DNA of 64,000 nt from NCBI GenBank assembly GCA_947184155.2, contig CAMXCT020001014.1, positions 123,984 through 187,983 on the forward strand. The letters run 5' to 3'. Every line of letters begins with the position of its first letter. The first letter of the stretch is position 1. A program made the translations under genes and the position numbers. The notes under the pieces are model-generated. The model searched no databases. It was given only the letters and a program-made list of their open reading frames with translations, and was not told the origin of the DNA. Positions 52,661 to 63,894 of this stretch are shown one piece after another. This DNA is from Cladocopium goreaui. Lineage: Eukaryota > Sar > Dinophyceae > Suessiales > Symbiodiniaceae.

Positions 52661-53800
52661 TCCTTTTTTCAAGGGTATCTTTGGCACAACTTGGTTCTGA
52701 ATTCTTTTGCTTGCTCCTTGCTAAGGTTCTCCTTTTCCAAAGGGTCAATGGTTCTGTCTACCAGCTGTACTTCTTGGCCATCTTCTTGGTGACTTCCACA
52801 ATGAGCCTGGGAATCTCCCCTGCAACTTTGGTGCCTATAACATAGCACCTCCCAGGCTTGGAGCCAGAAACTTTCTGCAGCTTCACCCATGGCCCTGGGC
52901 CTTCCACGGTAGCCTTGTTGGCTGCTGGCTTCTTCCCTTTTGCAAAGGTGCTTTTCTGGCTTACAAGTCTTTTGTGGAACTGGCCTCTGATGCTGCCTTT
53001 GGTTCTCTGGCAGCTGCTGGCCTTTTCAAATGCTTTCTGTCCAGGCCGAATTTGCCTCTGAGGTCAAGGTCTGCTTCCAGTCTGCTTCCACTGCTGCAAC
53101 CTGCTGTGCTTTCCCCACTCTCTTTTTCAAGAGTCTGCTAGGTCCTGCTTCTTTGTTCGGGGGCGGGGTCTGCAACATATATGGGAACCCATTGGAATCA
53201 CAGCTAACATCACTGGGATTCACTTTCAGTTTTTTGTTTCTATGTGGTTGCACTTCTTCATCATCACCCTCATCAGCTTCCTGATTTCCCTCTTTCAAGG
53301 GTTCGCCTTGCTCTTCCCATTTGTCAATGGTTTACCTTTACCTTCACCCTTTTGCAAAGGTAAGCCTTTGGGATCCTCTTCTGTGAGCATCACCTTTCCC
53401 AAGGTGTTTTGGAGCTTGCCCAGCTCCACCCCAGACAGGGCATTGACACAGACTTGGGTTGGCCCAGACCTGGGAATGAAAGAGGACCACATTGATCCTC
53501 TCAGATCTCATATGCACCCACAGGCTTCCACCCATGGCAGTCTCATTGAGCTGGGGTTTCTGCGTCAACATGGCCAGCAAGCAGTTCCTGAGGGGCTGGG
53601 CATGCATCTCTGCTGTTGATGAAGTCCAGGGCATGCACCAAGCCCCTGTGGTCCACCCCATTGTTCCTGCTCAGGGTTTCATACCCTCTGAAATTCACCA
53701 GCAAATCCTCATGCTTCATCAAACACATCATGAGGAGCCCAGTCTCTATGAAGGGCTTTGCCTTGTGCCTGAATCCACCTCTTCCAGACATGATCCCTTT
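52620..53800 (-). pseudogene. Frameshifted coding remnant on the minus strand, palindrome-containing
   Basis: Coding-like stretches follow each other in different frames: SGRGGFRHKAKPFIETGLLM and NFRGYETLSRNNGVDHRGLV (53791-53543); SGPTQVCVNALSGVELGKLQ, then GLPLQKGEGKGKPLTNGKSK (53470-53295); KLKVNPSDVSCDSNGFPYML (53298-53026); and GRCYVIGTKVAGEIPRLIVE then VTKKMAKKYSW with a stop near 52765. The palindromes described nearby fall inside it and are read as Leu-Pro-Leu-x-Lys-Gly words. At least three one- or two-base shifts are needed. I do not recognise the family. Confidence 0.45.
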
Positions 53801-53959
53801 TGCAAGGGTACCTGCTGCACCTTTCGCAAGAGATCCCTTGACCCAAGGGTACCTGCTGTACCCTTTGACAAAGGAACCCTTTTACAAAGGAACCGAGATT
53901 TTGCAAGTTAAAGCTTCAAACAGCTGCAGATTGAACGAATTCACAAAATAAGAGCTAAG

Positions 53960-54544
53960 AACTTTTCACATATACCTCCAAGGTGATTGGAAAATCATAG
54001 AATAGTGATGCAAAAATCAATAATAAACAAATCAAAAGAAAAACATCTGTTTTTGGATGCACAAATCAATATGCAAATCCATAAAAATATCAATATTTTC
54101 CATCTGAGACTTTTTGAAAAAAATAAAGGACCGGATAACCCCACAAGTCAACTTCTTCCAATACTGAGCTTCAAAAGTTCTAGCGGGGACGGGGAAGGCA
54201 GGAAAGACAAAGGAGGCGGTGAAAGACTGTGTGTGAAAGTATGTGAAAAGATAGTATGCATGTACGCATGTATATGTATGTATGTACGTACGTTGGGCTC
54301 TGCCTCGTGACAGTAACAGTGACCACAATTCATACCACAAAAAAAACACAAAAAAAAAAGCAGGTTGTAGTCCCCAATATGACTTTCATTTCCCCTTATT
54401 AAGGCTAGATGACCAGGCATATTCCCTGCAAGTTGGCTCCACGGTCCGCACATTTCCTTGCCATGCCCAGAAGTCCTTGCTGTCAAAATTCGACATTGGC
54501 ATTTCCAATGGGATGCCTCATGCATCCAGCTTGTCAGCACCTTG
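53960..54544. other. No gene recognised; short microsatellite
   Basis: 54255-54295 is a TATG/TACG microsatellite and 54338-54360 an A-rich run. No exon identified. Confidence 0.4.
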
Positions 54545-54775
54545 TGGGTAGTGATGCTGCTGATTGCAAAGCAATATTGTTTAGGGTTTTGGATGCTGCC
54601 CATTGCAGCGATGATGGCAAAGCAATACTGTTTAGGGTTTCGGATGCTGCCCATTGCAGCGCTGATGGCAAAGCAACACTGGTTAGGGTTTAGGATGCTG
54701 CCCACAACAATGCCGATGGCAAAGTAATGCTGTTAGGGTTTAGAATGTTGCCCATCGCAGCGCCGATAGCAAAAC
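54545..54775. repeat. 51-bp tandem repeat carrying TTAGGGTTT, four to five copies
   Basis: TAGGGTTT recurs at 54582, 54633, 54684 and 54734 (period about 51), within GATGCTGCCCATTGCAGCG-TGATGGCAAAGCAA text. The copies are diverged by several changes each. Confidence 0.9.
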
Positions 54776-54960
54776 AATAGAATGTGTGTGTACAATACAT
54801 ATAAAGGCCGGGGCTGCTGGACTGACCCTGGGCAAGGGTTGGGGGCTGAGCCTGGGGGCTGGAGCCTGGGAGCTGGGGAATGCTGGGGGACTAGAGGCCT
54901 GGCGGGCTGGCTGGCTGAGGTGGGGGCTGGAGCTGGGCCGGGCTGGCCAATTGAAAATGC
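54776..54960. other. GC-rich GGGCTGG stretch
   Basis: GGGGGCTGGAG and GGCTGGCTG words between 54810 and 54950; no gene. Confidence 0.6.
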
Positions 54961-54969
54961 TTTAAAAGC

Positions 54970-56105
54970 AGCGACTTTCCAAAAGCAGAAAAAAAGCAGA
55001 AAAAAGCAGAAAAAAAGCACAAAACAAGCACAAAAAAAAGCAGAAACTGGCGCAGGAAAAAAGGAAAATGAAAAAAAAGGAAAAGGACTTTGTTTTTTTG
55101 CTTTTTTTGTGGTTGTGGATGTGGAATTGTGTGTTTTTTTTTTGGCTTTTTTTGTGGTATGAATTGGGTTGTTTTGTGGCTTTTTTTGGGGTATGAATGA
55201 ATTGTGGTTTTTTTGTGCTTTTTTTGTGGTATGGAATTGTGTTTTTTTTGGTGCTTTTTTTTGTGGTATGAATTGTGTTTTTTTTGCTTTTTTTTGTGGG
55301 ATGAACTGTGTTTTTTTTGTGCTTTGTTTTGTGGTATGGTGAATGCTTTTTGGGTAGAATTGTGGTGTTTTGTGCTTTTTTTGTGCGTATTGATGTATGT
55401 TTTTTTTTTTGTGCTTTGTTGGTGGTATGAATTGTGGTTTTTTTGTGCTTTTTTTTGTGGTATGAATTGTGCTTTTTTTTGTGCTTTTTTTGTGGTATGA
55501 ATTGTGCTTTTTTTTGTGCTTTTTTTGTGGTATGAATTGTGCTTTTTTTTGTGCTTTTTTTTGTGGTATGAATTGTGCTTTTTTTGTTTGCATCCGGGGA
55601 CGTAGGGACGGGTGGCGTGGGCGGGGCGGCAGTGCGGCTTTTTTTGTGGTATGAATTGTTTTTTTGTGCTTTTTTTGTGGTATGAATTGTGCTTTTTTTT
55701 GTGCTTTTTTTTGTGGTATGAATTGTGCTTTTTTTTGTGCTTTTTTTTGTGGTATGAATTGTGCTTTTTTTTGTGCTTTTTTTTGTGGTATGAATTGTGC
55801 TTTTTTTTGTGCTTTTTTTTGTGGTATGAATTGTGCTTTTTTTTGTGCTTTTTTTTGTGGTATGAATTGTGCTTTTTTTTGTGCTTTTTTTTGTGGTATG
55901 AATTGTGCTCTTTTTTTTTTGTGGTATGAATTGTGCTTTTTTTTGTGCTTTTTTTTGTGGTATGAATTGTGCTTTTTTTTGTGCTTTTTTTTGTGGTATG
56001 AATTGTGCTTTTTTTTGTGCTTTTTTTTGTGCTCGGGAGCGCCGGAAAAGCACAAAAAAAAGCACAAAAAAGCACAAAAAAAGCACGAAAAAAGCACAAT
56101 TTCTT
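54970..56105. repeat. T-rich 36-bp array with complementary A-rich flanks (foldback)
   Basis: The core (55085-56030) repeats TATGAATTGTGCTTTTTTTT then GTGCTTTTTTTTGTGG, 36 bases. Left (54970-55085) and right (56044-56105) flanks are the opposite strand type: AGCAGAAAAAA and GCACAAAAAA words. The right junction is a near-perfect foldback around the loop TCGGGAGCGCCGGAAAA (about 56033-56049). Long open frames on both strands (KKAQKKAQFIPQ, ELCFFLCFFLWY) are products of the array. Confidence 0.92.
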
Positions 56106-56109
56106 TGGA

Positions 56110-56910
56110 AAAAATGAATCTCAGGCCACCTGGCCTCGACAGCCTTCGGACCAGCGGCACAGCAAATGTCTCACACCATTTCCTTTTTTCCAACCTCCTT
56201 TTCAAAAAAAACTCTCAAGAGTGAGCCCATGCCAGGAGCGGGAATGTGAAAAAAATGTAATTATCATATGATGTTTATTAAGAACCTCAACAACTATTGT
56301 TGGAGGCACGCCTTTGTAACGCTTTTCACTTATAACTTACAATGGTTGGACCGTTTGATTGCAGTATCTCGGTATCTCAGGTATGCTGCATTCAATATTG
56401 TAAAGAATGTCATGAGTCATAATATCGTATCATCATATCGATGCAACACCTTGCATCATCATACCATATCATTGCCATTGCTATTTGACACACAAATATT
56501 CAGATAAACAAAATGATGTCAGCTGTCAGACTTCCCAGAACCATTCCAACGTTCCAGCCAAAGGATATCAACAGCAACATCGATACTTTGATTTTTTGGC
56601 TAGTTGATGACAAGTTCAGCAAACATGTCCTGATGGCTCCAACAATATGGCGCAATACAAAAGGATGTTCGTTAAAATGATTTAAATGGTCTAACCACAA
56701 ACAATGCCACCTCAAAGGTAGTGATGTTGTTGCATTCACTACTCCACCCTTTGTTAATTGTACGGCCCACCTAGATCACATCTTCTCCTAAGCAGACCCT
56801 AAGGATCCCCTAAAATGGCCTGAGTTACCACCAATATGATTGTGCTTTTTTGGTATGTGGTTTTTGAAGGGGGGGCAGTTTTGAACTGTTAGTGGGCGGG
56901 GGCAGACCTC
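56110..56910. other. No gene recognised
   Basis: Non-coding; includes repeated ATCATA/CATATCAT words around 56410-56470. No exon seen. Confidence 0.35.
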
Positions 56911-56914
56911 AATA

Positions 56915-57565
56915 CGTACGCACGTACGTATGTATGTATGTACGTACGTATGTATGTATGAATGTATGTATGTGTATGTGTGTGACAAAGTTGCGCGTGA
57001 AAGATGGTGTGTGTGTGTGAAAGTGATGTGTGCTTTTTGCTGGCTATCTTCCGTGGAAGAAAACAGGACATCTCTATTGCTGTCTGTATTTCTCTGCTCC
57101 ATGGGCTTGGCTCGCAAGCAGAGGGCCAGCCCTGGCGCGCAAAGAAAGCCTACTCAATCTGAAGCGACTCCATGTTTGCAGATTTGTTTTGCTTGTTTTG
57201 GAAGGGTGGAGGAGGGAGGAGCAGGGGGGGGAAGGCGGTAAACGTATTGGCTTTAGGGGATCCGTCCCGCTATCCGCGCTTGGGGGGCCACACTTAATCA
57301 ACCCATCGCTACGTATGTTAGGGTGTCGGTTTGGGTGGTTGTGGGTTTTGTTTATGTCTGGTTGCTTCTACGTTTTTGCAATTAAAGCTTCCACTAGATA
57401 GTGACTTGACCATTGGTTTTGCAAGTTGGTGGTGTTTCTTCTGTTTCTTCTGTTTCTTCTGACTTTTGAGGAATAGAACATGTCCTTTTTTTAAGGGATG
57501 TGAGTATGTATGTATGTATGTATGTATGTATGTATGTACGAACGTATGTATGTATGTAGTTGTAT
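56915..57565. repeat. Two TATG/TACG microsatellites with TGTGTGAAAG tails
   Basis: 56918-56980 and 57498-57560 are (TATG/TACG)n. Both are followed by GTGTGTGACAAA(G/T)TTG and GTGTGAAAGATG words, the same words as the arrays at 60 kb. The two blocks are related to each other, and to 54220-54300 in looser form. Confidence 0.85.
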
Positions 57566-58546
57566 GTGTGTGACAAATTGGCGTGTGAAAGATGCTGCGT
57601 GTGAAAGATGATGTGTGTGTGTGTGCGACAGTGCAGACCATTTTTTCGCCAGCGCTGCAATGTCAGCTGCTCTGCATGCGGCAGCACTGCGGACCTGGAA
57701 TCGGCTGAATGAGGTGTTTCATGACCTTCTGTGCTACGAGATGTGCTACGTGACAACTACGCCTTTCCTACAGCCACGAATCCGACGATGATGACATAGA
57801 GGAAAGGTACCTGGCCAAATATGTCAACCAACCACAAATTTCAGAAACACACAGGCATCATAGACATTCAAATAGGTGTTGGTTCGCGATGCATCTGCGT
57901 ACGCTTGGGTCAAAGCTCTTGCTCCCGAGGACATAGACTGGTTGACTCATTGTCGGGCCATGCGACACGCGCCTGTCCTCCGTCCAAGAAGCTCACTGGA
58001 TGGGCACCTGAGCTAGTAGCAAACACAAAGAGGCTTCATGCGTGCGATTTTGTTACAACATGAGTGGGGCAGCCAATGAAATCTTACTGGTTCCACCATA
58101 TTGCATATATTAAGCAATGAATTGCTGTGTAAAGTTCTCCACTTATATGAACCCAAACAACCAATCTTTTCTTCATAGTTTAACCACACTAGATGGGAAG
58201 GCACACATACGCAAATGCGAAGGCAAGACATTCTCGTTGGTACCTCTGCACCTGTAATGTGACAAGTGGTAAGCAGCTGATTTTTTTCCGACAAACAAAC
58301 CGTGAGAAACACTGCGCAACCGAAGCTGCTCCTAACTCATTGCGGATCAAGAAATGTTGCTTCCGGGCCGGAAATGATTCTTCACAAAATGTGTCAAACC
58401 ATTTGTTTCCTTATATTCAGAAACACACAACCACTTTTGCTACAGCATCAAACGGTTCTTCGCACATTGCGTCAAACCATTTCATGATATGTACAGAATT
58501 CTGTGTATCGTAATTACAGAAACATTTCTTCTCCCGTGGGCTGCTG
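57566..58546. other. No gene recognised
   Basis: A duplicated pair of TTCTTC(A/G)CA-A-TG-GTCAAACCATTT words lies at 58378-58403 and 58455-58482. No exon with good borders. Confidence 0.4.
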
Positions 58547-59071
58547 TCACGACGTCTTCTTGCGACGCTGTTCAGACGGAGATTCCGCTGCAGCAGTGGA
58601 CATAGGCAATGACCCCGCTCTTGTGGCCACCGCTGATGCCTTTGACATGGGTGCGCCTCCACATCGTTGGGGCCGCAGTTGCGCGAAGCTCGCGGCTCCA
58701 GCTCGCTCAAGCGGCATTCTTTCATCAGAAGCTGACTCGCCATGACTTGCGATGGGCGGTGGTGGTAGTTGCCTGAAACGGTCTTGTACATCTGGTGAAG
58801 TTACACGAAGGGTAGGCCCTGAGGAAAACACCAATCTTGGCGACCGCTCTCTTGATTCACGGTGTGCAGCAGGTGGTGCCATGGCTACCGTAGTGTGTAC
58901 GTCCAAGAACCGTGCCACATCTTCTCTTTCTTCTCGATTGGCTCCAGTCAAGTTGGTCTCCACAAGTGAGCCGTCGCTCATTGTCACACTGATGAGATCA
59001 GGAAGGCGATTCCGCCTGCTGCTCGGCTCCTGCAATCTTCCACGTTCTTCTCGGTCTCGCGACGTTGCCAT
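58547..59071 (-). CDS. Hypothetical Arg/Glu-rich protein (174 aa)
   Basis: Intact frame from ATG 59071 (MATSRDREERGRLQEPSSRR), then NRLPDLISVTMSDGSLVETN, ending with KASAVATRAGSLPMSTAAAE and a basic tail (EQRRKKTS). Highly charged and largely disordered, so no fold can be assigned. It may be the N-terminal part of a retroelement Gag or a regulatory protein. The upstream flank (59072-59130) has a sequence vaguely like the dinoflagellate spliced leader, judged not significant. Confidence 0.45.
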   Translation of the reverse strand: MATSRDREERGRLQEPSSRRNRLPDLISVTMSDGSLVETNLTGANREEREDVARFLDVHTTVAMAPPAAHRESRERSPRLVFSSGPTLRVTSPDVQDRFRQLPPPPIASHGESASDERMPLERAGAASFAQLRPQRCGGAPMSKASAVATRAGSLPMSTAAAESPSEQRRKKTS

Positions 59072-60020
59072 AGCTGCAGTAGCTTGTCAACAACGGACTA
59101 ACTAAAGCCAAATACTAACATTTAAGCGTGAAACATGTGGAACACTATCCTCAGCAATGTGTTTCTCAGAAACATGAGGATTGCCAAAGCTTCCGATCCA
59201 GAAACTTCACTGGGCCGCCGTGCCACACACGCTTCTCTCCCCGAAGCAGAAAAGTACCTGGCCGCAAAAGGACAGAACGCGTATATGGAGCTGGCTGTCA
59301 AAGCAACATGAGCTGGCAGCTGCCTTACCATAAGACAGGCCGGGAATACGCTGCTCCGGTCGTTTCTTTCCACGTTGGGCCAAAACGACCAGAGCAGCGA
59401 GAGATGATCCGAGAACCACATCTTTGACGGCGCTAGGCTTCACAAAACAAAAATCGAATTTGAAATTGAACTTGACTGACTGTGGCATTGATTCGGTATG
59501 CGCGCTAGAGCTGTTGTCCACAACTTCTAGTTGAGCCAAAGCGACCAAAACAGAACGACATGATGACAGTCTGCATGCAAAAAAATGAACGCCATTGTCA
59601 TGTCATGTCTGCGCTGCACAGCGTTGCTCAAGCGCAGTTGGGCCCTGCCTGTCGTAGCGACCACAAGCAAGACCAGCACCTGGCCGCAACTGTGTGTCGA
59701 ATGCAGCAGGCCGAAAGAAAAAAGTACTTAAACATGCCAGAAAATCAAACATGCCGAAACAAGCCGACAGAAGAAACATGCCGGAACATAAACATGCCGG
59801 AGCAACCATAAAACATGCCGCAACTGTAGCTGCGTAAACAGGCTAGAAGAAGAAACGAAGCGAAGCAGAAAACATGTCGGAAAATAAAACATGCCGGAGC
59901 GACCCAAGCAGCAAACATCATCGGATGATAAGGTGATAGGTTGCGCAATGCAAATGCTAATTCCACTTGAGTAACTCTCCTATAAAGACAATTCGTGCTT
60001 GGGCCAACATTATCGGAAAG
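59072..60020. other. No gene recognised; AACATGCCG repeats
   Basis: 59730-59905 contains AACATGCCGGA(A/G)C and AAACATGCC words repeated eight or more times at irregular spacing. The rest is unremarkable. Confidence 0.5.
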
Positions 60021-60024
60021 CATA

Positions 60025-60415
60025 AGAGATGTTAAAGATGGTGTGTTAAAGATGGTGTGTGACAAAAGAGTGTGTGAAAGAGGGTGTGTGTGAAAGATGG
60101 TGTGTGACAAACTTGTGTGTGTGTGTGTGAAAGTTCTGTGTGAAAGAAGGTCTGTGAAAGATGCTGGTTGACAAAGTTGTGTGTGATAGTTGTGTGTGAA
60201 AGATGGTGTGTGACAAAGTTGTGTTGTGTGTGACATGCGGGCGGTGGGAGGAAGACGAGGAGTGTCTAACAAAGTCGAAAGACGGTGTGTGACAAAATGG
60301 TGTGTGAAAGAGGGTGTGTGAAAGATGGTGTGTGACAAAGTTGTGTGTGAAAGTTGTGTTTGAAAGATGGTGTGTGACAAAGTTGTGTTGTGTGTGACAT
60401 GCGGGCGGCGGGAGG
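60025..60415. repeat. GTGTGTGAAAGATG / GTGTGACAAAGTTG array, left block
   Basis: Irregular array of TGGTGTGTGACAAAGTTGTG and GTGTGTGAAAGATG words. A ~150-base higher-order unit ending in GACATGCGGGCGG-GGGAGGAAGA occurs twice (ends near 60250 and 60420). Confidence 0.9.
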
Positions 60416-60429
60416 AAGAGGGGAGGACG

Positions 60430-62365
60430 AGGAGTGCCATGAGTGACACGCCTGCCACGCAAAACGACCTGTCACGTGAAACGGATGTGGATGTCACCAA
60501 GTGCCACGCCTGCCACGTGAAGTGCCGCGGCGTCACGCGCGACTAAACCGGGCCCAAGGGCGCCACCCAGTGCCATGAGTGTCATGCCTGCCACGCAAAA
60601 CGACCGTGGATATGACATTACGCCACGCCTGCCACGTGAAACGACGGTGGATGTCACCAAGTGCCACGCCTGCCACGCAAAGTGCCGCGGCGTCACGCGC
60701 GACTAAACCGGGCCCAAGGGCGCCACCCAGTACCATGAGTGCCACGCCTGCCACGCAAAACGACCGTGGATGTGAGATTGTGCCACGCCTGCCACGTGAA
60801 ACGACGGTGGATGTCACCAAGTGCCACGCCTGCCACGCAAAGTGCCGCGGCGTCACGCGCGACTAAACCGGGCCCAAGCGTGCCACCCAATGCCATAATA
60901 AGTGCCACGCCTGCCACGCAAAACGACCGTGGATGTGAGATTGTGCCACACCTGCCACGCCTGCCGACCGTGGATGTGACATTGCGCCATGCCTGCCACG
61001 CAAAACGAAGGTGGATGTCACCAAGCGCCACGCCTGCCACGCAAAGTGCCGCGGCGTCGCGCGCGACTAAACCGGGCCCAAGCGCGCCACCCAATGCCAT
61101 AAGTGCCACGCCTGCCACGCCAAACGACGGTTGATGTGAGTTTGTGCCACGCCTGCCACGTGAAACGAAGGTGGATGTCACCAAGCGCCACGGCTGCCAC
61201 GGAAAGTGCCGCGGCATCACGCGCGACTAAACCGGGCCCAAGCGCGCCACCCAATGCCATGAGTGCCACGCCTGCCACGCAAAACGACCGAGGATATGAC
61301 ATTACGCCACGCCTGCCACGTGAAACGACGGTGGATGTCACCAAGTGCCACGCCTGCCACGCAAAGTGCCGCAGCGTCACGCGCGACTAAACCGGGCCCA
61401 AGGGCGCCACCCAGTACCATGAGTGCCACGCCTGCCACGCAAAACGACCGTGGATGTGAGATTGTGCCACGCCTGCCACGTAGAACGAATGTGGATGTCA
61501 CCAAGTGCCACGCCTGCCACGCAAAGTGTCGCGCCGTCACGCGCGACTAAACCGGGCCCAAGCGTGCCACCCAATGCCATAATAAGTGCCACGCCTGCCA
61601 CGCAAAACGACCGTGGATGTGAGATTGTGCCACGCCTGCCACGCAAAACCAAGGTGGATGTCACCAAGCGCCACGCCTGCCACGCAAAGTGCCGCAGCGT
61701 CACGCGCGACTAAACCGGGCCCAAGCGCGCCACCCAATGCCATAAGTGCCACACCTGCCACGCCAAACGACGGTTGATGTGAGTTTGTGCCACGCCTGCC
61801 ACGTGAAACGAAGGTGGATGTCACCAAGTGCCACGCCTGCCACGCAAAGTGCCGCGGCGTCACGCGCGACTAAACCGGGCCCAAGCGCGCCACCCAATGC
61901 CATAAGTGCCACGCCTGCCACGCAAAACGACGGTCGATGCGAGTTTGTGACACGCCTGCCACGTGAAACGAAGGTGGATGTCACCAAGTGCCACGCCTGC
62001 CACGCAAAGTGCCACGCCTGCCACGCAAAGTGCCGCGGCGTCGCGCGCGACTAAACCGGGCCCAAGCGCGCCACCCAGTGCCATGAGCGCCACGCCTGCC
62101 ACGCCAAACGACGGTCGATGTGAGTTTGTGCTACGCCTGCCAGGCAAAACGACGGTAGATGTGAGTTTGTGCCGCGCCAAACGACGGTCGATGTGAGTTT
62201 GTGCCACACCTGCCACCGAGTACCATAGTACCATAAGTGCCACGCCTGCCTGCCACGCAAAACGACGGTAGATGTGAGTTTGTGCCGCGCCAAACGACGG
62301 TCGATGTGAGTTTGTGCCACGCCTGCCACCGAGTACCATAGTACCATAAGTGCCACGCCTGCCAC
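60430..62365. repeat. ~160-bp GC-rich satellite, about ten to twelve copies
   Basis: Each unit has three GTGCCACGCCTGCCACG boxes, a GGTGGATGTCACCAAG box and ACTAAACCGGGCCCAAG. The last recurs near 60543, 60703, 60863, 61066, 61226, 61387, 61547, 61710, 61870 and 62051. Some units gain or lose one CCACGCCTGCCACGC box. The last 300 bases (62070-62365) use a shortened unit (CAAACGACGGTCGATGTGAG). Both strands stay open over most of a unit. Confidence 0.97.
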
Positions 62366-62620
62366 GCAGAAGAGTTGTGTGTGAAGTTATTGTGTGTGAA
62401 AGTATCGTATGTGACATTATTTATGTTAAGTTTGTGTGTGTAGTTATTGTATGTGAGAGATGGTATGTGACAAAGTTGTGTGTGTGATGTGTGTGTGAGT
62501 GTGTGTGGGTGTGTGTGAAAGTATTGTATGTGAAAGTATTGTATGTGAAATTATTGTATGTTAAGTTTCTGCGTGTGAAGTTGTTTGTGAAGTTATTGTG
62601 TGTGAGAGATGGTATGTGGG
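62366..62620. repeat. GTGTGTGAAAGTATTG array, right block
   Basis: Words GTATGTGAAAGTATTGT, GTGTGTGAGAGATGGTATG and TGTGACAAAGTTGTG. Related to the block at 60025-60415, so the GC-rich satellite is framed by similar arrays in the same orientation. Confidence 0.85.
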
Positions 62621-62706
62621 AGGCGGCGGGAGGCGGAGGAGGAGAAGGAGGAGCCCGGGATACAGAATCAAAAACAAGAACCCCACACAAAGATGTGGGG
62701 AACAAT
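62570..62706. repeat. Left end of an inverted-repeat-bounded element
   Basis: GTGTGTGAGAGATGG, then GGGAGGCGGCGGGAGGCGGA, then a Gly-codon-like GGAGGAGAAGG run and CCACACAAAGATGTGGGGAA. The same order appears on the opposite strand at the window's right end (64000 down to 63895). Confidence 0.55.
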
Positions 62707-63000
62707 TCAAATCAATCTACAAAAAGCAAGTTGAAAAACCATGCAACTTTATTGATTGCAATCTATCTACGATGCTCAAGGGAGGGTTGCTCCCGACCAA
62801 GACAAAGTCGCATTTTCACCGCACGTTTGTGCGTCCGACACGCACGATCTCCGCAGAGCGTCACGTTTCGCAAACTGGTTTTTGGCTGCCCTTGTCGCCT
62901 CAAGGAAAATTTGAAAGAACCTGTGTGAAAATTCCGGTGCAAAAACTCATGCGCAAAATGACATTGTAGGAGTGTTGTAGTGAGATGTCGCAGGAGATGT

Positions 63001-63215
63001 GTCATGTAGACGTAGATGATGTAAATGATGTAAATGATGTAAATCATGTACATGATGTAAATGATGTAGATGATGTAGATGAAGTTGATTGAAGTTGATG
63101 TTGATGATGCAAATGATGAATGTGATGTACATGAAGTTGATGTAGATGATGTAAATGATGAACGTGATGTACGCGAAGTTGATGTAGATGATGGGCGATG
63201 TAGAGGATGTAGGAG
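63001..63215. repeat. GATGTAAATGATGTAGATGA microsatellite
   Basis: Hexa- and triplet words GATGTA, AATGAT and GAAGTTGAT in an irregular array, with a mix of TAAATGATG and TAGATGATG. Confidence 0.92.
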
Positions 63216-63219
63216 ATGT

Positions 63220-63890
63220 GTGGATGAAGTGAAACGTTGAATTTGGCACCGGTTCTTTGGGAAAGCCCTTTGCAGGAGCTATCGGGAAAAAAGTCCAAGG
63301 TCCACATGGTCGAGGTTTGGGTGCGTAGGACTTGGTAAACAACATCAAAAACAATCAGGATAAATCGCATTTTCTCGCTGGTCCAAAATGCTATAAGCCC
63401 GTGCGTTTAGTTGCCAATTTTGCTTGTCCAATGTTCTTGCGCCAAAAAATGGCGAGGTGATTTCTCCACAAGGTTTTGCACCCAGCTCCTGTATCCTGTA
63501 CCCACCGCTTTTGAGAAGGTAAATGCTTCTTGCCCAAAATCTAGGAATCGCAAGCATATTCCCACACATATTTAAGTGGCAAACGCAATGCGCCCAAAAT
63601 ATTGAAGGCACCAAGCGACCAGGGGTTTCAATCTGTTTTGGTTTCGGAATGCATTCCGAGCCAAAAAGTCGCCGCAACACATGAAGAAAAACGATTCACC
63701 AATCCACGATCATGGCAGCCATGTTGCTAGCTGGCTTATCATTTCATGTCATGCGGTGGCTAGAATTAAACATGTTCACCTCAAACGCTCCAAATTTCCC
63801 AATTCAATCCCAAAATGCTTCGGGCAAAATGCACAAGATGTATCAACCTAAATCAAATGCGGCGACAGGACTGGCAGCGGCGGATTACCA
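63220..63890. other. No gene recognised
   Basis: Interior of the possible inverted-repeat-bounded element. A run of GCCCAAAAT-type words (63396, 63535, 63591) is present. Open frames are short and without motifs. Confidence 0.35.
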
Positions 63891-63894
63891 CATA

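Noticed and set aside
54733..56205. 490-codon Lys/Gln-rich frame and its opposite-strand Phe/Cys-rich frames
   Set aside because: Read-through of the 36-bp T-rich array on both strands.
59072..59130. Minus-strand TATTTGGCTTTAG, like part of the dinoflagellate spliced leader
   Set aside because: Needs gaps and mismatches over a 22-base motif; not better than chance.
60472..62417. Repeated ~100-codon frames on both strands at about 160-base intervals
   Set aside because: Periodic products of the GC-rich satellite; identical frames recur with each unit.
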